Assembly (NCBI GenBank): GCA_024685005.1 | Contig: JAIKWF010000012.1 | Span: 1 to 64,000, forward strand | Origin: Lachnospiraceae bacterium | GTDB lineage: Bacteria; Bacillota; Clostridia; Lachnospirales; Lachnospiraceae | Length of the DNA: 64,000 nt | Direction of reading: 5' to 3' | In this document: in pieces, positions 1-9,411 of the stretch | Layout of the letters: every line of letters starts with the position of its first letter | Numbering within the stretch: position 1 is the first letter of the stretch | Position numbers and translations under genes: made by a program | The notes under the pieces: model-generated | Database searches by the model: none | What the model saw: only the letters and a program-made list of their open reading frames with translations | Told to the model about the DNA's origin: nothing

Positions 1-702
1 AATGTCAGATGCTTTCACATCTTTCCCCACATCAGTGCCGGTAATAAAGGTAACGCCTGCCTCTTTCATCAGCTCGACTCTTCTGTCGATAACGCTTTTA
101 TCCAGCTTCATGTTGGGGATTCCGTAGCGGAGCAGTCCGCCTACCCTGTCGGCTCTCTCATATACAGTAACACTATGACCTCTTCTATTCAAGAGCTGAG
201 CTGCAGCAAGTCCCGCAGGACCGCTTCCCAAAACCGCAACTTTTTTCCCGGTACGGTTTAGGGGCTTTTCTTCTTTCACCAGATCATGGGCATAGGCATA
301 TTCAATAACGGCCTTTTCGTTTTCCTTTGTGGAAACCGGCTCATCGGAACAACCCAGTGTGCAGGCCGCTTCGCAAAGTGCCGGACAAACTCTGCAGGTA
401 AATTCCGGGAAGCTGTGGGTAACTGTCAGCCTGTGATATGCCTCTTCCATTCTGCCTCTGTATACCAGGTCATTGATCTCCGGCACCAGATTGTGAAGAG
501 GACATCCGGACATCATGCCTGCGATCAGAATTCCCGCCTGACAAAACGGAATTCCGCAGTCCATACATCTGGCTGCCTGCTCCTTTTGCTGTGCAAGGGG
601 CAATCTTTCATGAAATTCCAGGAAATTTTGAATACGGTCCTGTTCCGGAATAACCGGACCATCCTGCCTCTTATACTCCAGAAAACCTGTCGTTTTTCCC
701 AT
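1..702 (-). CDS. gltD: Glutamate synthase small subunit, partial (3' end outside window)
   Basis: The first 234 codons are inside the window and the gene runs off the left edge. The beta subunit of NADPH glutamate synthase passes electrons from NAD(P)H through FAD and Fe-S centres to GltB. The N-terminus shows the two cysteine clusters of the GltD family (CMDCGIPFC near residues 43-51, and CRVCPALCEAAC near 103-114), followed by the FAD-binding GSGPAGLAAA motif near residue 150. The start ATG at 702 gives MGKTTGFLEYK, a normal GltD beginning. It lies 43 bp after the gltB stop, so the pair is one operon and inherits control from the gltB leader. Confidence 0.95.
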   Translation of the reverse strand, partial: MGKTTGFLEYKRQDGPVIPEQDRIQNFLEFHERLPLAQQKEQAARCMDCGIPFCQAGILIAGMMSGCPLHNLVPEINDLVYRGRMEEAYHRLTVTHSFPEFTCRVCPALCEAACTLGCSDEPVSTKENEKAVIEYAYAHDLVKEEKPLNRTGKKVAVLGSGPAGLAAAQLLNRRGHSVTVYERADRVGGLLRYGIPNMKLDKSVIDRRVELMKEAGVTFITGTDVGKDVKASDI

Positions 703-745
703 GTTGTCCTGCCTTTCTTTTGCGAATCAATCGTTTCTTTACGTA

Positions 746-3700
746 TCAGCTAACAAATTCCTTAAATGCTTCGATCTTTGCTGTTTCCGGATCCATTCCC
801 TGCTGCTCAAAAGCTGCGATCCCTTTTAAGATCTCTTTGTAATCTCTGGGAATGATCTTTTTAAAATGCGGTGCATATTCACTGAACTTATCCAGGATCT
901 CCTGTCCTTTCCTGGATCCGGTATATTTCACATGCTCTTTGATGATGCTGTAAAGTTCATCCAGATCATTTTTGTGCTCCACAGCCTCCATGCTTACAAG
1001 CTGCTTGTTCAGGTTCTTATAAAGGGTATTATCCTCATCCAGTACATATGCGATACCGCCGCTCATACCTGCTGCAAAGTTTTTGCCCGTCTGACCGAGG
1101 ATCACGGCAATACCACCTGTCATATACTCACATCCGTGCTCTCCTACGCCTTCTGCAACGGCAATCGCACCGGAATTACGGATGCAGAACCGCTCGCCTG
1201 CCATACCGCCGATAAAAGCTTTTCCGGAAGTTGCTCCGTAGAGTGCCACGTTTCCTACCGCAACATTTTCATGGGGATCATACTTGGCATCCTTGGGAGC
1301 GGATACTGTCAGCTTACCGCCGGAAAGGCCCTTTCCGAAATAGTCGTTGCAGTCACCCTTTAAGTGAAGGGTAAGTCCCTTGGGAATAAACGCGCCAAAG
1401 CTCTGTCCGCCGGAACCGGTGCACTGCACCGTGATGGCATCTTCCGCCAGTCCCTCCGGATGATTTCTTGTGATCTCGGCACCCAGCAGGGTTCCAAAGG
1501 TTCTGTCGATACTCTTTAAGGTTACGGATGCTTTTGCTTTTTCACCGGTTTGGATCGCTTTTTTGATCTTAGCGGATGCTAACAATTTGCTCTCGTCTTT
1601 GGTGGATTCCAGCGCGAAATCAAAGAGAGATTTTTCTCCCGAGATCTCTGCCTCCTTGCTGTCTGACATATTTAACAAAATTCCGCCAAGATCCAGCTTC
1701 TGTGCCTTTACGCTGTCCGTATCTTTCACTTTCAAAAGATCCGTTCTGCCCACCAGCTCTTCCACTGTTCTGACTCCGAGACTGCTCATGATCTCACGAA
1801 GCTGTCTTGCGATAAAGAGCATAAAATTCTCAACGTACTCAGGTTTTCCGGAAAAACGCTTTCTAAGCTCCGGATTCTGGGTTGCAATACCCATGGGGCA
1901 GGTATCGGACTGGCATGCACGCATCATCACGCAGCCCATGGTCACAAGGGGCGCCGTTGCAAAACCGAACTCCTCCGCACCCAGCATAGCCGCAATGGCA
2001 ACGTCCCGGCCGGTCATCAGTTTTCCGTCTGTCTCAATCACAACCCGGTTACGAAGACCGTTGGCGATCAGTGTCTGATGAGTCTCGGCAAGTCCAAGCT
2101 CCCAGGGAAGTCCTGCATTGTGAATGGATGACAGGGGTGCTGCTCCCGTTCCTCCGTCATAACCGGAGATCAGGATCACTCCCGCTCCTGCTTTTGCCAC
2201 ACCGGCTGCTACAGTTCCAACGCCTGCTTCGGAAACCAGTTTTACGGAGATCCTTGCATATTTATTGGCATTTTTCAGGTCATAGATCAGCTGCGCCAGA
2301 TCCTCGATGGAATAAATATCATGATGAGGCGGCGGCGAGATCAGGCTGACGCCGGGTGTGGAATGTCTGGTCTTTGCAATCCAGGGATATACCTTTTTCC
2401 CGGGAAGATGTCCGCCCTCACCGGGTTTTGCACCCTGGGCCATCTTGATCTGAATCTCTTTTGCGCTGACAAGATACCGGCTTGTGACGCCGAAACGTCC
2501 GCTGGCCACCTGTTTGATGGCTGAGCTTCTGTCATGGTCGGTTCCTGCGGAAAGGATACGCTCATCACTTTCTCCGCCTTCACCGCTGTTGGATTTACCC
2601 TGCAGATGGTTCATGGCAATGGCCAGTGTCTGATGGGCTTCCTCGGAAATGGAACCGTAAGACATAGCGCCTGTCTTGAAGCGTTTTACGATCTCTTCCT
2701 CAGATTCTACTTCCTCAAGGGGCACACCTTTTTCGGGTGCATTAAACTCCAAAAGGCTTCTGAGATATCCGGTATTTTCTCCATCAGCCATCTTTGTATA
2801 TTCCACAAATTTTTCATAGCTGCCTTCTCTGGTAGACTGCTGCAGCATATGGATGGTCCTGGGATTGTATCTGTGGCTTTCACCCTGACTTCTGCTCTTA
2901 TGTCTTCCAAGAGCGGTAAGCTCAAGATCCGTGGAAAGTCCCAGGGGATCAAAAGCTCTTGAATGCTGTCTGTCAACCTGTTCTTCAATATCGGAAAGGG
3001 TAATTCCTCCGATGCGGCTCACGGTACCGGGGAAGTACTCATTTACCACTTCCCGGGAAATACCGATGGCCTCAAAAATCTTGCTGCCCTGATAGGACTG
3101 GATGGTGGAAATACCCATCTTGGATGCGATCTTTACGATACCGAATAAAATAGCATTGTCATAGTCATCTACAGCCGCATAATAATCTTTATCCAGCAGT
3201 TCTTCCTCGATCAGCTGTGCAATGGATGCATGTGCCAGATAAGGATTGACTGCGGATGCACCATAGCCCAGAAGTGTTGCAAAATGATGCACTTCTCTGG
3301 GTTCTCCCGATTCCAGGATCAGAGACATGGCGGTACATTTTTTCGTCTCCACCAGATGGTGATGAACTGCAGCCACGGCCAGAAGGGAGGGAATGGCCAC
3401 GTGGTTTTCATCCACACCTCTGTCGGAAAGAATCAGGATATTTGCTCCTTCCCTGTATGCTTTATCCACTTCCACAAAAAGTCTGGACAAAACGATCTTC
3501 AGGGGCGTGCTCTTATAAAAGAGAGTGGATACCTTTGCCACCTGGAATCCCTCTTTTTTCATATTCTCAATTTTCAAAAGATCCAGATCTGTCAGGATGG
3601 GATTATTGATCTTAAGTACCTGACAGTTCTCGGGTTTTTCTTCCAGCAGATTTCCGTTTTTACCAACATAAACGGTTCTGGATGTAACGATCTCCTCACG

Positions 3701-5293
3701 CTGTGCATCAATGGGGGGATTTGTCACCTGAGCAAACAGCTGCTTGAAGTAGTAAAACAGCGGCTGATACTCACCGGAAAGGGCCGCGATGGGCGTATCC
3801 ACACCCATGGAACCGATGGGTTCCGTGCCGGTAAGTGCCATACTCAAAATGCTTCCGTGATAGTTTTCCCAGGTATAGCCAAAGGCTTTCTGAAGGCGCT
3901 TTCTCTGCTCATCTTTAATGCAGGGAACCTTCTTATTTGGGATCTTCACATCATGCAGCTCGGAAATCCTGCTGTCAAGCCACTCTCCGTAAGGATTGCG
4001 AAGAGCATAGGTTTCCTTGATCTCACGATCCTGGAAGATCTTTTTCTTTTTCATATCCACAACCAGGAGCTTGCCGGGATGCAGTCTTTCCTTCTTTACG
4101 ATATGACTCTCATCCAGCTCCAGGACACCCACCTCAGAAGAAAGGATCAGTCGTCCGTCGTCCATGATGTAGTATCTGGAGGGACGCAGGCCGTTGCGAT
4201 CCAAAATGGCGCCCATCATATCTCCGTCGGAAAACAGGATCGATGCAGGGCCATCCCAGGGTTCCATCATGGTTGCGTAGTACTGATAAAAATCTCTCTC
4301 TTCCTGAGAAAGGGTATCATTATGGGACCAGGGCTCCGGGATCATGATGGTCATGGCAAGAGGAAGCTCCATACCGCTCATCATAAGAAATTCCAGCGTA
4401 TTATCCAGCATAGCGGAATCGGAACCGCTTTGGGAAATGACGGGGAGGACTTTCGTCATATCCTCTGCAGAAAAAGCTCCGGTATGCATGGTTTCCTCTC
4501 TTGCCAGCATCTTGTCCGCATTTCCTTTGATCGTATTGATCTCACCGTTATGGACGATCAATCTGTTAGGATGGGCTCTGTTCCAGCTGGGCATAGTATT
4601 GGTCGAAAAACGGGAATGCACCATGGCAACCGCCGAACTGTAATCGGAATCCTGAAGATCCTGATAAAAGCTCCGAAGCTGATGTACCAAAAACATTCCC
4701 TTATAAACGATGGTCCGGCAGGAAAGTGAGGGCACATAGGTGCTCACACAGCACTGTTCAAACTCCCGCCTGATCAGATATAAAATTCTGTCAAATGCAA
4801 GATCGTCCGTCACGTCAGCAGGGCGCTGAATGAAAGCCTGCTGGATTCTGGGCATGCACTCTTTTGCTTTCTGGCCCAAAACCTGCGGCTCTGACTCCAC
4901 TTCTCTCCAGGCAAGGATCTGCAATCCCTGTTTTCTCACGATCATTTCAAACATGGATCTTGCCTGTCTTCTCTCCAGATCCTTCTGGGGAAAGAAGAAC
5001 ATACCCACGCCGTACTGACGCTGGCCGGGCAGATCCACACCCTGTTCTTTCAGTTTCTTTACAAAAAAAGCATGGGGTATCTGTGTCAGGATACCAACAC
5101 CGTCTCCGGTCTTACCTTCCGCATCTTTTCCTGCTCTGTGCTCTAAGTTCTCCACGATGGAAAGCGCATCGTCAACCAGCTTATGAGAGGCTCTGCCTTC
5201 AATATCAATAATGGCACCGATACCGCAGTTCTCATGCTCAAATTCAGGTCTGTAAAGGCCTTTTTCCCGGATACGATTCATTTCTGATGTCAT
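746..5293 (-). CDS. gltB: Glutamate synthase large subunit
   Basis: The 1515-residue alpha subunit converts 2-oxoglutarate and glutamine to two glutamates. Domains in order: class II glutamine amidotransferase (nucleophile Cys at about residue 23 in ENCGIGAI, so a short propeptide must be removed), central domain, FMN-binding synthase domain, the 3Fe-4S cysteine set CVMMRACQSDTCPMG near 1140, and the C-terminal GXGXG beta-helix domain. Length and order match bacterial GltB. The start has GGAGG about 8 bp upstream. An attenuator and a strong promoter lie just upstream; gltD follows. A 499-codon open frame on the opposite strand is only a shadow. Confidence 0.97.
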   Translation of the reverse strand: MTSEMNRIREKGLYRPEFEHENCGIGAIIDIEGRASHKLVDDALSIVENLEHRAGKDAEGKTGDGVGILTQIPHAFFVKKLKEQGVDLPGQRQYGVGMFFFPQKDLERRQARSMFEMIVRKQGLQILAWREVESEPQVLGQKAKECMPRIQQAFIQRPADVTDDLAFDRILYLIRREFEQCCVSTYVPSLSCRTIVYKGMFLVHQLRSFYQDLQDSDYSSAVAMVHSRFSTNTMPSWNRAHPNRLIVHNGEINTIKGNADKMLAREETMHTGAFSAEDMTKVLPVISQSGSDSAMLDNTLEFLMMSGMELPLAMTIMIPEPWSHNDTLSQEERDFYQYYATMMEPWDGPASILFSDGDMMGAILDRNGLRPSRYYIMDDGRLILSSEVGVLELDESHIVKKERLHPGKLLVVDMKKKKIFQDREIKETYALRNPYGEWLDSRISELHDVKIPNKKVPCIKDEQRKRLQKAFGYTWENYHGSILSMALTGTEPIGSMGVDTPIAALSGEYQPLFYYFKQLFAQVTNPPIDAQREEIVTSRTVYVGKNGNLLEEKPENCQVLKINNPILTDLDLLKIENMKKEGFQVAKVSTLFYKSTPLKIVLSRLFVEVDKAYREGANILILSDRGVDENHVAIPSLLAVAAVHHHLVETKKCTAMSLILESGEPREVHHFATLLGYGASAVNPYLAHASIAQLIEEELLDKDYYAAVDDYDNAILFGIVKIASKMGISTIQSYQGSKIFEAIGISREVVNEYFPGTVSRIGGITLSDIEEQVDRQHSRAFDPLGLSTDLELTALGRHKSRSQGESHRYNPRTIHMLQQSTREGSYEKFVEYTKMADGENTGYLRSLLEFNAPEKGVPLEEVESEEEIVKRFKTGAMSYGSISEEAHQTLAIAMNHLQGKSNSGEGGESDERILSAGTDHDRSSAIKQVASGRFGVTSRYLVSAKEIQIKMAQGAKPGEGGHLPGKKVYPWIAKTRHSTPGVSLISPPPHHDIYSIEDLAQLIYDLKNANKYARISVKLVSEAGVGTVAAGVAKAGAGVILISGYDGGTGAAPLSSIHNAGLPWELGLAETHQTLIANGLRNRVVIETDGKLMTGRDVAIAAMLGAEEFGFATAPLVTMGCVMMRACQSDTCPMGIATQNPELRKRFSGKPEYVENFMLFIARQLREIMSSLGVRTVEELVGRTDLLKVKDTDSVKAQKLDLGGILLNMSDSKEAEISGEKSLFDFALESTKDESKLLASAKIKKAIQTGEKAKASVTLKSIDRTFGTLLGAEITRNHPEGLAEDAITVQCTGSGGQSFGAFIPKGLTLHLKGDCNDYFGKGLSGGKLTVSAPKDAKYDPHENVAVGNVALYGATSGKAFIGGMAGERFCIRNSGAIAVAEGVGEHGCEYMTGGIAVILGQTGKNFAAGMSGGIAYVLDEDNTLYKNLNKQLVSMEAVEHKNDLDELYSIIKEHVKYTGSRKGQEILDKFSEYAPHFKKIIPRDYKEILKGIAAFEQQGMDPETAKIEAFKEFVS

Positions 5294-5350
5294 AACTCCT
5301 CCTTCTGCCGGTCCTGATCTAACCCAGTTAGCATTTCTTCAAAGCATACA

Positions 5351-5393
5351 AAAAAAAGGCACTTCAGGTAAAACCCGAAGCGCCTTTGCTTCC
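5351..5393 (-). promoter_or_regulatory. gltB leader: hexaloop hairpin overlapping an intrinsic terminator
   Basis: Read on the minus strand, a 5-bp hairpin GAAGC-[AAAGGC]-GCUUC (5392-5377) is followed by a terminator. The terminator's left arm starts inside that loop (AAAGGCGCUUCGGGU, 5387 leftward), pairs with ACCUGAAGUGCCUUU, and ends in seven U (5357-5351). The two structures are mutually exclusive. The loop has A at position 1 and G at position 4, as in ANTAR target hairpins. The predicted transcription start at about 5416 leaves roughly 24 nt upstream, in which I see no convincing second hairpin. Seen: both structures. Inferred: antitermination under nitrogen control. Confidence 0.8.
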
Positions 5394-5422
5394 AAATCTC
5401 ATATAAAATCACTCTGCATTAC

Positions 5423-5451
5423 AATATACCGCTTTTGCCACCGTCTGTCAA
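5423..5451 (-). promoter_or_regulatory. gltB sigma-A-type promoter
   Basis: The minus strand carries a perfect TTGACA (5451-5446), a 17-bp spacer and TATATT (5428-5423). It sits 5 bp beyond the stop codon of the upstream secreted-protein gene. The predicted start near 5416 gives a leader of about 120 nt containing the attenuator. Its near-consensus strength fits a gene controlled mainly after initiation. Confidence 0.85.
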
Positions 5452-5455
5452 GAGC

Positions 5456-6997
5456 TTATTTTTTAGCTTTTATTCTCTTTGCTGCGCTCCACTTACCGGT
5501 GATCTTTTTATCATCATCCTGAACGTAAGCACGCACGCGGATATAGTATACTTTGCCTTTTTTAAGCTTCTTAAGCGTAACTGTCTCTTTTTCCGTCGTT
5601 ACGGTTTTTACGCTCTTTTTAAACTTCTTGTCTGTGGTATATGCGATCTCATAGCCATCTGCATTTTCCACTTCGCTCCATTTTACGACGATCTTCTTTT
5701 TTGCTTTTGCCTTAGCGGATTTGATCTTTGCCTTAGCCAGACTGATCTGCTCATGCTCTACCACATCCTGGCCGGGATTCTGCTGCTGTCCGTCGCCCGG
5801 ATTCGCAGGATCCGTGGTCTGACCGCCCTGACCGACGTTGCCGCCCTGATCTCCCTGGCCGCCGTTTCCGCCGGAAGAAGCGCTTTTGATCACAAAGGCT
5901 TTTACAACGGTACCTGTATAGTTTCCTTTACCAGTGATGGTAACTTTTGCAGAACCCACTTCTCTGTTATTACTGTAAACAACCACATAATCCGCATCTT
6001 TGGTTAAGGTTTTTCCATCGAGGCTCACTACAACAGCCGGCTCAATATCACTGCCGGTATAGGTCTGATCCGGGATAGCTGAAACCGTTGCGGCAGAGAT
6101 GTCTTTCTTTGCCTCGGATATCTCACCAAAGTCAAAAGTAAGATTTTCAAAGACACTCCTGTTACAACAAATGCCTTCTCCCTCATATGCCATATCACTT
6201 TTCGGAATTGTAAAGGATTTTTTTCCTTCTTTTACCGAACACTTTTCAAGTTTAGTCACCTTTTGACCGGTAGTTCCTTTTGCTCCAACGATTACCTCAA
6301 TATCATATTCATCATCATTATCAAGATCCGCCTGTGTTTTATATGTACCTGTTTTTTTACATTTGATCTTTGAATTGCGGTCAAGCTTCCACAGCGTCCT
6401 TTCCAAAACAAGTGCCGCTGAACGATTTGAAATCGAAGCGGATCCGTTTTTAAGATCATAGTTTATATTTCCCCAATTTGAAGGACTTAAAATAATGCTG
6501 ACCTGTCTGTATTTATCACCACTGCCTGCAAGATAAAGCCCATCTACTGCTTCTCCGTTCACACACGCCTGATCTGTAGATGCTCCAGAGGGAAGAACAT
6601 ACCCGTCAAGGGCTCTGTAATAAAACTGAACAGTGTATTCATACTCTTCTTCTATAACATCTGTATTAATGTTCACACTTTTTTGGCTACTGCTTCCGAT
6701 CTTTTCTTTACCAACGATATAGCTTGAATACTGTTTGTCTTCATTCGTTTTATTAGCATTGGGTATCGCTGCAACCACTTCTGCTCCCGTGGTAAAGTTT
6801 GTATCTACAACGATATCCTGTAAAAAACCATTGATTGATGATCCATATTCAATGTGAGCATTTTCCGGAAAATAAATATGTACTGTTTCCACCATGGTGG
6901 CTGCTGCACACACATCTGTCATACTTCCTGCCAAAAGCCCTGCCGCAGCAACAGCTGCTGTCAGCAGTCTCAGGCCTGCTTTACTTTTCTTTATCAT
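5456..6997 (-). CDS. Secreted Ig-like / fibronectin type III protein
   Basis: A 513-residue exported protein of unknown role. It starts with a clear signal peptide (MIKKSK, hydrophobic core, cleavage near VCAAA at residue 32). About 250 residues without a recognised domain follow. Residues 300-370 form an Ig-like repeat of the type common in Clostridia surface proteins (AIPDQTYTGSDIEP ... TITGKGNYTGTVVKAF). Then come a Gly/Gln-rich linker and a Lys-rich C-terminal FN3 domain (about 420-513). No sortase motif, transmembrane anchor or choline-binding repeat is visible, so it may be released or held by charge. The ribosome site AAAGGGG precedes ATG. Confidence 0.75.
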   Translation of the reverse strand: MIKKSKAGLRLLTAAVAAAGLLAGSMTDVCAAATMVETVHIYFPENAHIEYGSSINGFLQDIVVDTNFTTGAEVVAAIPNANKTNEDKQYSSYIVGKEKIGSSSQKSVNINTDVIEEEYEYTVQFYYRALDGYVLPSGASTDQACVNGEAVDGLYLAGSGDKYRQVSIILSPSNWGNINYDLKNGSASISNRSAALVLERTLWKLDRNSKIKCKKTGTYKTQADLDNDDEYDIEVIVGAKGTTGQKVTKLEKCSVKEGKKSFTIPKSDMAYEGEGICCNRSVFENLTFDFGEISEAKKDISAATVSAIPDQTYTGSDIEPAVVVSLDGKTLTKDADYVVVYSNNREVGSAKVTITGKGNYTGTVVKAFVIKSASSGGNGGQGDQGGNVGQGGQTTDPANPGDGQQQNPGQDVVEHEQISLAKAKIKSAKAKAKKKIVVKWSEVENADGYEIAYTTDKKFKKSVKTVTTEKETVTLKKLKKGKVYYIRVRAYVQDDDKKITGKWSAAKRIKAKK

Positions 6998-7047
6998 ATT
7001 ATTCCCCTTTCTTTATCACCATAGTCATGGTTAAACTGTCGCCACCT

Positions 7048-7076
7048 ATTGTAGCATCTATTGTGATGTTTTTCAA
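7048..7076 (-). promoter_or_regulatory. Promoter for the secreted Ig/FN3 gene
   Basis: The minus strand shows TTGAAA (7076-7071), a 17-bp spacer and TACAAT (7053-7048), about 50 bp before the start codon at 6997. Confidence 0.6.
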
Positions 7077-7099
7077 ATTCTCATGATCTGTTTCCACGA

Positions 7100-7939
7100 T
7101 CAATCTTTTGTTGTAATATCCAGGATCACAACCTCCGGATGATTGAAAAAGCGCGGCATGGGTGTGGTCTCCCTTGCCAGGCCACGGCTGACCACCATGG
7201 TGCTTTCTCCCTGCAAAGGATACACACCGTTTACATACTCTGCCATAAAACCCTGATCCGGTGCAAATAATCCTTTGTTTAAAAATGGAATCCGAAACTG
7301 CCCCGCGTGGGCGTGTCCCGCAAGGACCAGATCAAAATCATATTGCTGATAAACGAACACTTTTTCCGGTCTGTGACTTACCAGGATACGGAGGTGACCT
7401 TCTTTCGTTTGTTCATATGCCTGCCGTATCTGCTGTTGCCACTCACTGCTTGCCATATCCGTGGGATCGTCAACGCCGCAAATATCCAGCTTCCGACTGC
7501 CCACGCTCAGCATCGTGCAATCTCCCGCCAGCACCTGTGCTCCCAGCTCTGCCGCATTTTCCTTCATCTGCTCTGCCCGGCCACTCCAGAACTCATGGTT
7601 CCCGGTCACATAGTAGGTGGGAAACCGCTCTGCCAGACGCTTTATGGTGATCTGCGCGTTTTTATCCGGCAGCCTGTTATCATAGATATCGCCGCTGAGG
7701 ATCACCAGATCAGGCTGCTCCTTCATCACTCTGTTAATTAGCCACTGCTGATTTTTTCCGTAGTAGCAGGAATGAAGATCTGTGATAAGAGCGATCCGGA
7801 CGTTATCTCCCTCTTCCTCAAAAAGAGGCAATATGATGTGCTCCGTAACCGGCTTCCAGGTCCATCCCCATACTAGGAGCAATAAGATCAGGAACAGGAT
7901 CACATATTTATTTCTCTTCTTTCGTTGCCTTTTATCCAT
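7100..7939 (-). CDS. Membrane-anchored metallophosphoesterase (YkuE-like)
   Basis: A 279-residue calcineurin-like phosphoesterase. A Lys/Arg-rich N-terminus and one transmembrane helix (about residues 12-30) point the catalytic domain outside the membrane. The family metal-binding blocks are all present in order: D-x-H in TDLHSC, GDIYDN, GNHEFW, a histidine in LVSHRPE and GHAHAG near residue 215. Known relatives cleave phosphodiesters or UDP-linked lipid substrates; the substrate here cannot be told. ATG at 7939 has AAAGG six bases upstream, better than the GTG two codons earlier. It follows the HTH-Uma2 gene after 11 bp, so they are probably cotranscribed. Confidence 0.85.
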   Translation of the reverse strand: MDKRQRKKRNKYVILFLILLLLVWGWTWKPVTEHIILPLFEEEGDNVRIALITDLHSCYYGKNQQWLINRVMKEQPDLVILSGDIYDNRLPDKNAQITIKRLAERFPTYYVTGNHEFWSGRAEQMKENAAELGAQVLAGDCTMLSVGSRKLDICGVDDPTDMASSEWQQQIRQAYEQTKEGHLRILVSHRPEKVFVYQQYDFDLVLAGHAHAGQFRIPFLNKGLFAPDQGFMAEYVNGVYPLQGESTMVVSRGLARETTPMPRFFNHPEVVILDITTKD

Positions 7940-7950
7940 ATTCACCCTTT

Positions 7951-8637
7951 CTAATCTATCTCATACATAAACTTTGCCTGTTCATAGATGTAGGAAAAGT
8001 CGATCCTGCATTTTCCCTCCCAAATCCCGACAGGTATATTATCGTCAAATGTAAAAATCTCCGGATCGGATGACTTCTCAAATTCATACACCGCAACCGA
8101 CTTGTCATCGGGCATGATGATCCAATACTCTCTAACCCCGGCATACTTGTATTTCACCACCTTGATAAACAGATCATTTGCGACACTGCCCGGAGACAAA
8201 ACCTCCGCCACAAAGTCAGGCGCACCAACGATCCTTGCCCTGGTGATCTTGCTTCTGTCGCATACCACCATGACATCCGGCTGCAAAATAGTTTTGTCAT
8301 CCTTATCCAGCTGGACATCCGTAGGCGCGATAAAGGGAATGCATTTTCCCTTTTGTTTTTCAACATAGTTTTTCAGCATACGAAAGACCTCGCTCCCGAT
8401 GAACTGATATATAATTCCAGATCCCGGCTGTCTGACCATGCTGCCTGACCCGCCTCTTCTCCCTCCTGCTTTCTCCAACGCATCCTGAAGCCTTTGAAGT
8501 GTCTCGTAGCGGGGAGCGGCTGTCTGACCGCTGAATACCTTCTGCACCGTTCCAAGGGGAACCTTTGCCATGTCGGAAAGCTTTGCGTTGGAAAGTCCCA
8601 GTTCTTTTTTTCTGCGTTTCATTTCTTCTATGGTCAT
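7951..8637 (-). CDS. XRE-type helix-turn-helix fused to a Uma2 (DUF820) nuclease-like domain
   Basis: Residues 1-55 are a Cro/CI-type HTH (LSNAKLSDMAKVPLGTVQKVFSG). Residues about 75-228 are a Uma2-family PD-(D/E)XK fold, with PDVMVVCD and the acidic APDFVAEVLSP motif followed by a Lys-containing helix and YWIIMPD. Uma2 domains occur mainly in expanded cyanobacterial families and sporadically in Firmicutes; cellular roles are unclear. The fusion suggests a DNA-binding, possibly self-regulating nuclease. AGGAGGAG precedes the start. Confidence 0.8.
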   Translation of the reverse strand: MTIEEMKRRKKELGLSNAKLSDMAKVPLGTVQKVFSGQTAAPRYETLQRLQDALEKAGGRRGGSGSMVRQPGSGIIYQFIGSEVFRMLKNYVEKQKGKCIPFIAPTDVQLDKDDKTILQPDVMVVCDRSKITRARIVGAPDFVAEVLSPGSVANDLFIKVVKYKYAGVREYWIIMPDDKSVAVYEFEKSSDPEIFTFDDNIPVGIWEGKCRIDFSYIYEQAKFMYEID

Positions 8638-8785
8638 AGTACCTGCTCCTCCTATGATTCTATCGTTACTATCCCCAACGTCACCGACGTCCCAGCTAAT
8701 TAATCCCTATCATCAACCATCATACCATAAGCAGATATTTTTACAACCGTATCAAAACCGTTTCATAACCATTCAATCCTTTTCC

Positions 8786-8815
8786 TTGCATGTACGCCAG
8801 TCACTTATGTATAAT
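8786..8815 (+). promoter_or_regulatory. Promoter for the small membrane protein gene
   Basis: TTGCAT (8786-8791), 18-bp spacer and a perfect TATAAT (8810-8815) on the plus strand, with AAAAGGAG at 8826-8833 before the ATG at 8842. Confidence 0.75.
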
Positions 8816-8841
8816 AATTAAAGCAAAAAGGAGCTCACGTT

Positions 8842-9411
8842 ATGAAAAAGATTTGGATCATACTTGGCGGAATTTATCTTTATCTGGAATTCATGATCAT
8901 AATTCTGCCATTTACACTTAGTCACGCTTCAGACTTCATTCCGGAGTCAGTGGATGCATGGTTTACCGAAAACTATCTGATCACGGCCATTCTCGTTTTG
9001 ATCATTCCCACGCTATTTCTGTTTATCTCCGGCCTCTTTCATGCCGTTTTTGTCACGCTAAAAAACGCTCCGGTCTCGAAAGACCAAAGCGTCTCCTTAT
9101 TAAGGACCCAACTGATCATGCGGTTTGTTCAGATTCCCTGTTATATCTGCATTTTTCTGGCGGGTCTGATCTGTTTTCTCACCATCTTTACCATAGCTTT
9201 TACCTTCGTATTTGCTATCGTGGATCTGGCGGCTATTGTGATCACAGGGCTTTTCTCCGTTCCTGTCTATATCTCGCTTTACAAAAATGGACTGATCGAT
9301 AAAAAGCAAACTGCCCTGTATAGCTTCCTATCCTTTGTATTCATTGCCGATGTGATCGTGTCCGTTATTTGTTACAAGCATGTAATCCAAAAAATCCGGT
9401 CCGTCAGGTAA
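8842..9411 (+). CDS. Small integral membrane protein, function unknown
   Basis: A 189-residue protein with about four or five hydrophobic segments (roughly 3-25, 48-70, 92-130 in two passes, 158-178) and short Lys/Arg-rich loops, including KNAPVSKDQ and a C-terminal KIRSVR tail. No enzymatic motif is visible and I do not recognise the family with confidence. It is one of three plus-strand genes here, has its own good promoter, and its last 8 bp overlap the end of purF in convergent orientation. Confidence 0.7.
   Translation: MKKIWIILGGIYLYLEFMIIILPFTLSHASDFIPESVDAWFTENYLITAILVLIIPTLFLFISGLFHAVFVTLKNAPVSKDQSVSLLRTQLIMRFVQIPCYICIFLAGLICFLTIFTIAFTFVFAIVDLAAIVITGLFSVPVYISLYKNGLIDKKQTALYSFLSFVFIADVIVSVICYKHVIQKIRSVR

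Noticed and set aside
3230-4729. 499-codon open frame on the plus strand
   Set aside because: It lies entirely antisense to gltB, has no ribosome site and His/Cys-rich composition typical of a shadow frame.
5351-5393. Glutamine riboswitch (glnA / Downstream-peptide class)
   Set aside because: The leaders are too short and lack the three-way junction core of those cyanobacterial classes.
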